Below, piece by piece: positions 5,080 to 6,410 of a DNA stretch of 6,410 bases. Under the pieces are notes generated by a model. It saw only the letters and a list, made by a program, of their open reading frames with translations, searched no databases and was not told the origin of the DNA. Every line of letters begins with the position of its first letter. Position 1 is the stretch's first letter. A program made the translations under genes and the position numbers. The stretch spans positions 1-6,410 of the forward strand of contig JBBSDV010000175.1 of NCBI GenBank assembly GCA_038240335.1. Direction: 5' to 3'. Source of the stretch: JBBSDV01 sp038240335. Lineage in GTDB: Bacteria > Chloroflexota > Dehalococcoidia > DSTF01 > JACRBR01.

Positions 5080-5094
5080 GTGAGACGAGATCAC
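5080..5094. promoter_or_regulatory. GTGA-N7-TCAC dyad in the CoA-transferase leader
   Basis: GTGA (5080-5083) and TCAC (5091-5094) form an inverted repeat with a seven-base spacer, between the possible -10 and the ribosome-binding site. The arms are the same as those of the dyads ahead of the MFS gene, although the spacer is two bases longer. Four-base arms can arise by chance. Confidence 0.25.
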
Positions 5095-5107
5095 GATCGA
5101 GGCGGCT

Positions 5108-6409
5108 ATGACGACGACGACGCACACAGGACCGCTCGCGGGCATCAAGATACTCGAGTTTTCCGAGATCATTGCGGCGCCGTTCGGTGGCATGCTGCTC
5201 GCCGATATGGGGGCGGAGGTGACGAAGATCGAGCCACCGGCCGGCGACCCGTGGCGCGCCTTCCAGCCGCTGGGGCTACGCGAGGGCCGCGGTTACATCT
5301 CGCTCAACCGCGGCAAGCGCGGCATGTCGATCGACCTCAACATGCCAGAGGGGCGCGAGATCGCCCACCGGCTCGCGGCGGCGACTGACGTCGTGATCAT
5401 CAACTATCGCCCGGACGTCGCCGCGAAGCTCGGCATCGATTACGAGACGCTGTCGGCACAGAATCCGCGGCTCATCTACTGCGACAACACGGCGTTCGGC
5501 CGCCGCGGTCCGTATGCGCACCGGCCCGGCTACGACCTGATCGCGCAGGCGCTGACGGGGCTGATGTCGGTCGAAGGGCGGCGCGAAGAGAGCGGCGTGC
5601 CGATGATGAACGCGCTGCCGTCGGCCGATCTCTCGACGGGCCTCGGCATCGCCTGGGGCATCTGCGCGGCGCTGTACTCGCGCGAGCGGACGGGCCGCGG
5701 CCAGTGCATCAGCACGACGCTGATGGGCAGCGCGCTGGCGATCCAGAACACGCGGTTGATGTCGATCGAGGCGGTCGACACGGAGCCGCGGGAGAGCGCG
5801 CTGGCGCGGATCAACGAGCTGCGGCAGAGCGGCGGCACATACAAGGAGCAGCTGGCGGTGATCGCCGGCGTGCGGCCGGCGATCGGCAACATTTATTACC
5901 GCGTGTTCCAGACGAGCGATGGCTTCGTCGCCGTCGGCTGCCTCAGCACGCCGCTGCGGCGCAAGCTCGTCGCGGCGATCGGCCTGGACGACTGGCGGCT
6001 CGGCAAGCGGCCGGACGAGGTCGATGCGTCGGACCCGGAGGTGCTGCGCTTCTGCACCGCACTCGTCGCCGAGGCGGAGGCGCTCTTCGCGACGAAGACG
6101 GCGGATGAGTGGCTGCGGCTGCTCGACGCGGCGGGCGTGCCGGCGGGACCACTGCGCTACACGGAGGAGCTGCTGGACGACCCGCAGGTGCTGGAGAACG
6201 AGTTCCTGACGAGCGTCGACCACCCGCTGATGGGGCCGGTGCGGATGGCCGGCCCGATGATCCAGATGAGCGACACCCCGCTCGCCGCGCAAGGCCCATC
6301 GCCGACGCTCGGCCAGCACAACGAAGAAGTGCTGCGGGAGCTGGGGTACGACGACGCGCGGATCGAGGGGCTGCGCGCCGCGGGGGTGTTGGGTACGCAA
6401 CCCGCGTAA
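5108..6409 (+). CDS. Class III CoA-transferase, CaiB/BaiF family
   Basis: This 433-residue enzyme belongs to the family of formyl-CoA:oxalate, carnitine and bile-acid CoA-transferases, which move CoA between carboxylic acids through an aspartyl-CoA anhydride. The substrate cannot be told from sequence; relatives act on carboxylic acids in fatty-acid, aromatic or carnitine metabolism. The N-terminal block GIKILEFSEIIAAPFGGMLLADMGAEVTKIEPP (12-44, first and last residues given) is diagnostic, with SLNRGKRGMSIDL (65-77) and YDLIAQALTGLMS (142-154) after it. The catalytic aspartate is most likely Asp174 in SADLSTG, preceding RERTGRGQ (192-199). The C-terminal LGQHNEEVLRELGY (401-414) is also conserved. 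It is slightly longer than the usual 400 or so residues and complete, ending one base before the window edge. The ATG at 5108 has GAGG five bases upstream. Downstream partners, if any, lie outside. Confidence 0.92.
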   Translation: MTTTTHTGPLAGIKILEFSEIIAAPFGGMLLADMGAEVTKIEPPAGDPWRAFQPLGLREGRGYISLNRGKRGMSIDLNMPEGREIAHRLAAATDVVIINYRPDVAAKLGIDYETLSAQNPRLIYCDNTAFGRRGPYAHRPGYDLIAQALTGLMSVEGRREESGVPMMNALPSADLSTGLGIAWGICAALYSRERTGRGQCISTTLMGSALAIQNTRLMSIEAVDTEPRESALARINELRQSGGTYKEQLAVIAGVRPAIGNIYYRVFQTSDGFVAVGCLSTPLRRKLVAAIGLDDWRLGKRPDEVDASDPEVLRFCTALVAEAEALFATKTADEWLRLLDAAGVPAGPLRYTEELLDDPQVLENEFLTSVDHPLMGPVRMAGPMIQMSDTPLAAQGPSPTLGQHNEEVLRELGYDDARIEGLRAAGVLGTQPA

Positions 6410-6410
6410 C

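Noticed and set aside
5276..6400. Long minus-strand open frame (374 codons) opposite the CoA-transferase
   Set aside because: Antisense shadow of a clearly conserved enzyme, with a low-complexity Arg/His-rich translation.

Overview
The window is 6410 bases of high-GC bacterial DNA holding six complete protein genes and no RNA gene, transposon or CRISPR array that I can recognise. The GC-rich third codon positions, the family mix (a DHA3-like MFS exporter, a CaiB/BaiF CoA-transferase, a YjcF-like acetyltransferase) and several starts without a Shine-Dalgarno sequence would fit Chloroflexota or another high-GC phylum. That placement is an inference; no marker here fixes it.

Layout. Bases 1-91 show nothing I can assign. 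Bases 92-134 carry two near-identical 18-bp repeats, each a GTGA-N5-TCAC dyad, 25 bp apart. The second fills the spacer of a possible promoter (112-140). A GC-rich leader with competing pairings follows (141-372), then an MFS exporter gene (+, 373-1707). Bases 1708-2123 lie between converging genes and hold several small hairpins but no convincing gene.

On the minus strand, read right to left, is a tight three-gene operon: ppa (4289-3795), rdgB (3798-3154) and moaA (3173-2124), joined by 4-nt and 20-nt overlaps. Inorganic pyrophosphatase consumes pyrophosphate. RdgB releases it while cleansing the nucleotide pool of ITP/XTP. MoaA makes the molybdopterin precursor from GTP, and its partner MoaC (not in this window) releases pyrophosphate in the next step. 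The operon therefore has a purine-triphosphate and pyrophosphate theme.

Divergent from ppa, on the plus strand, are a small GNAT acetyltransferase (4514-4945) and, after a short CGA-rich spacer, a class III CoA-transferase (5108-6409) whose stop codon lies at the window edge.

The protein genes are ordinary. The parts most worth a second look are non-coding: the tandem dyad array and leader ahead of the exporter, a related GTGA...TCAC dyad ahead of the CoA-transferase, and the pattern in which the exporter and ppa lack a Shine-Dalgarno but have a -10-like hexamer 8-9 bases before ATG, suggesting leaderless transcripts. I found no clear undescribed multi-gene system.
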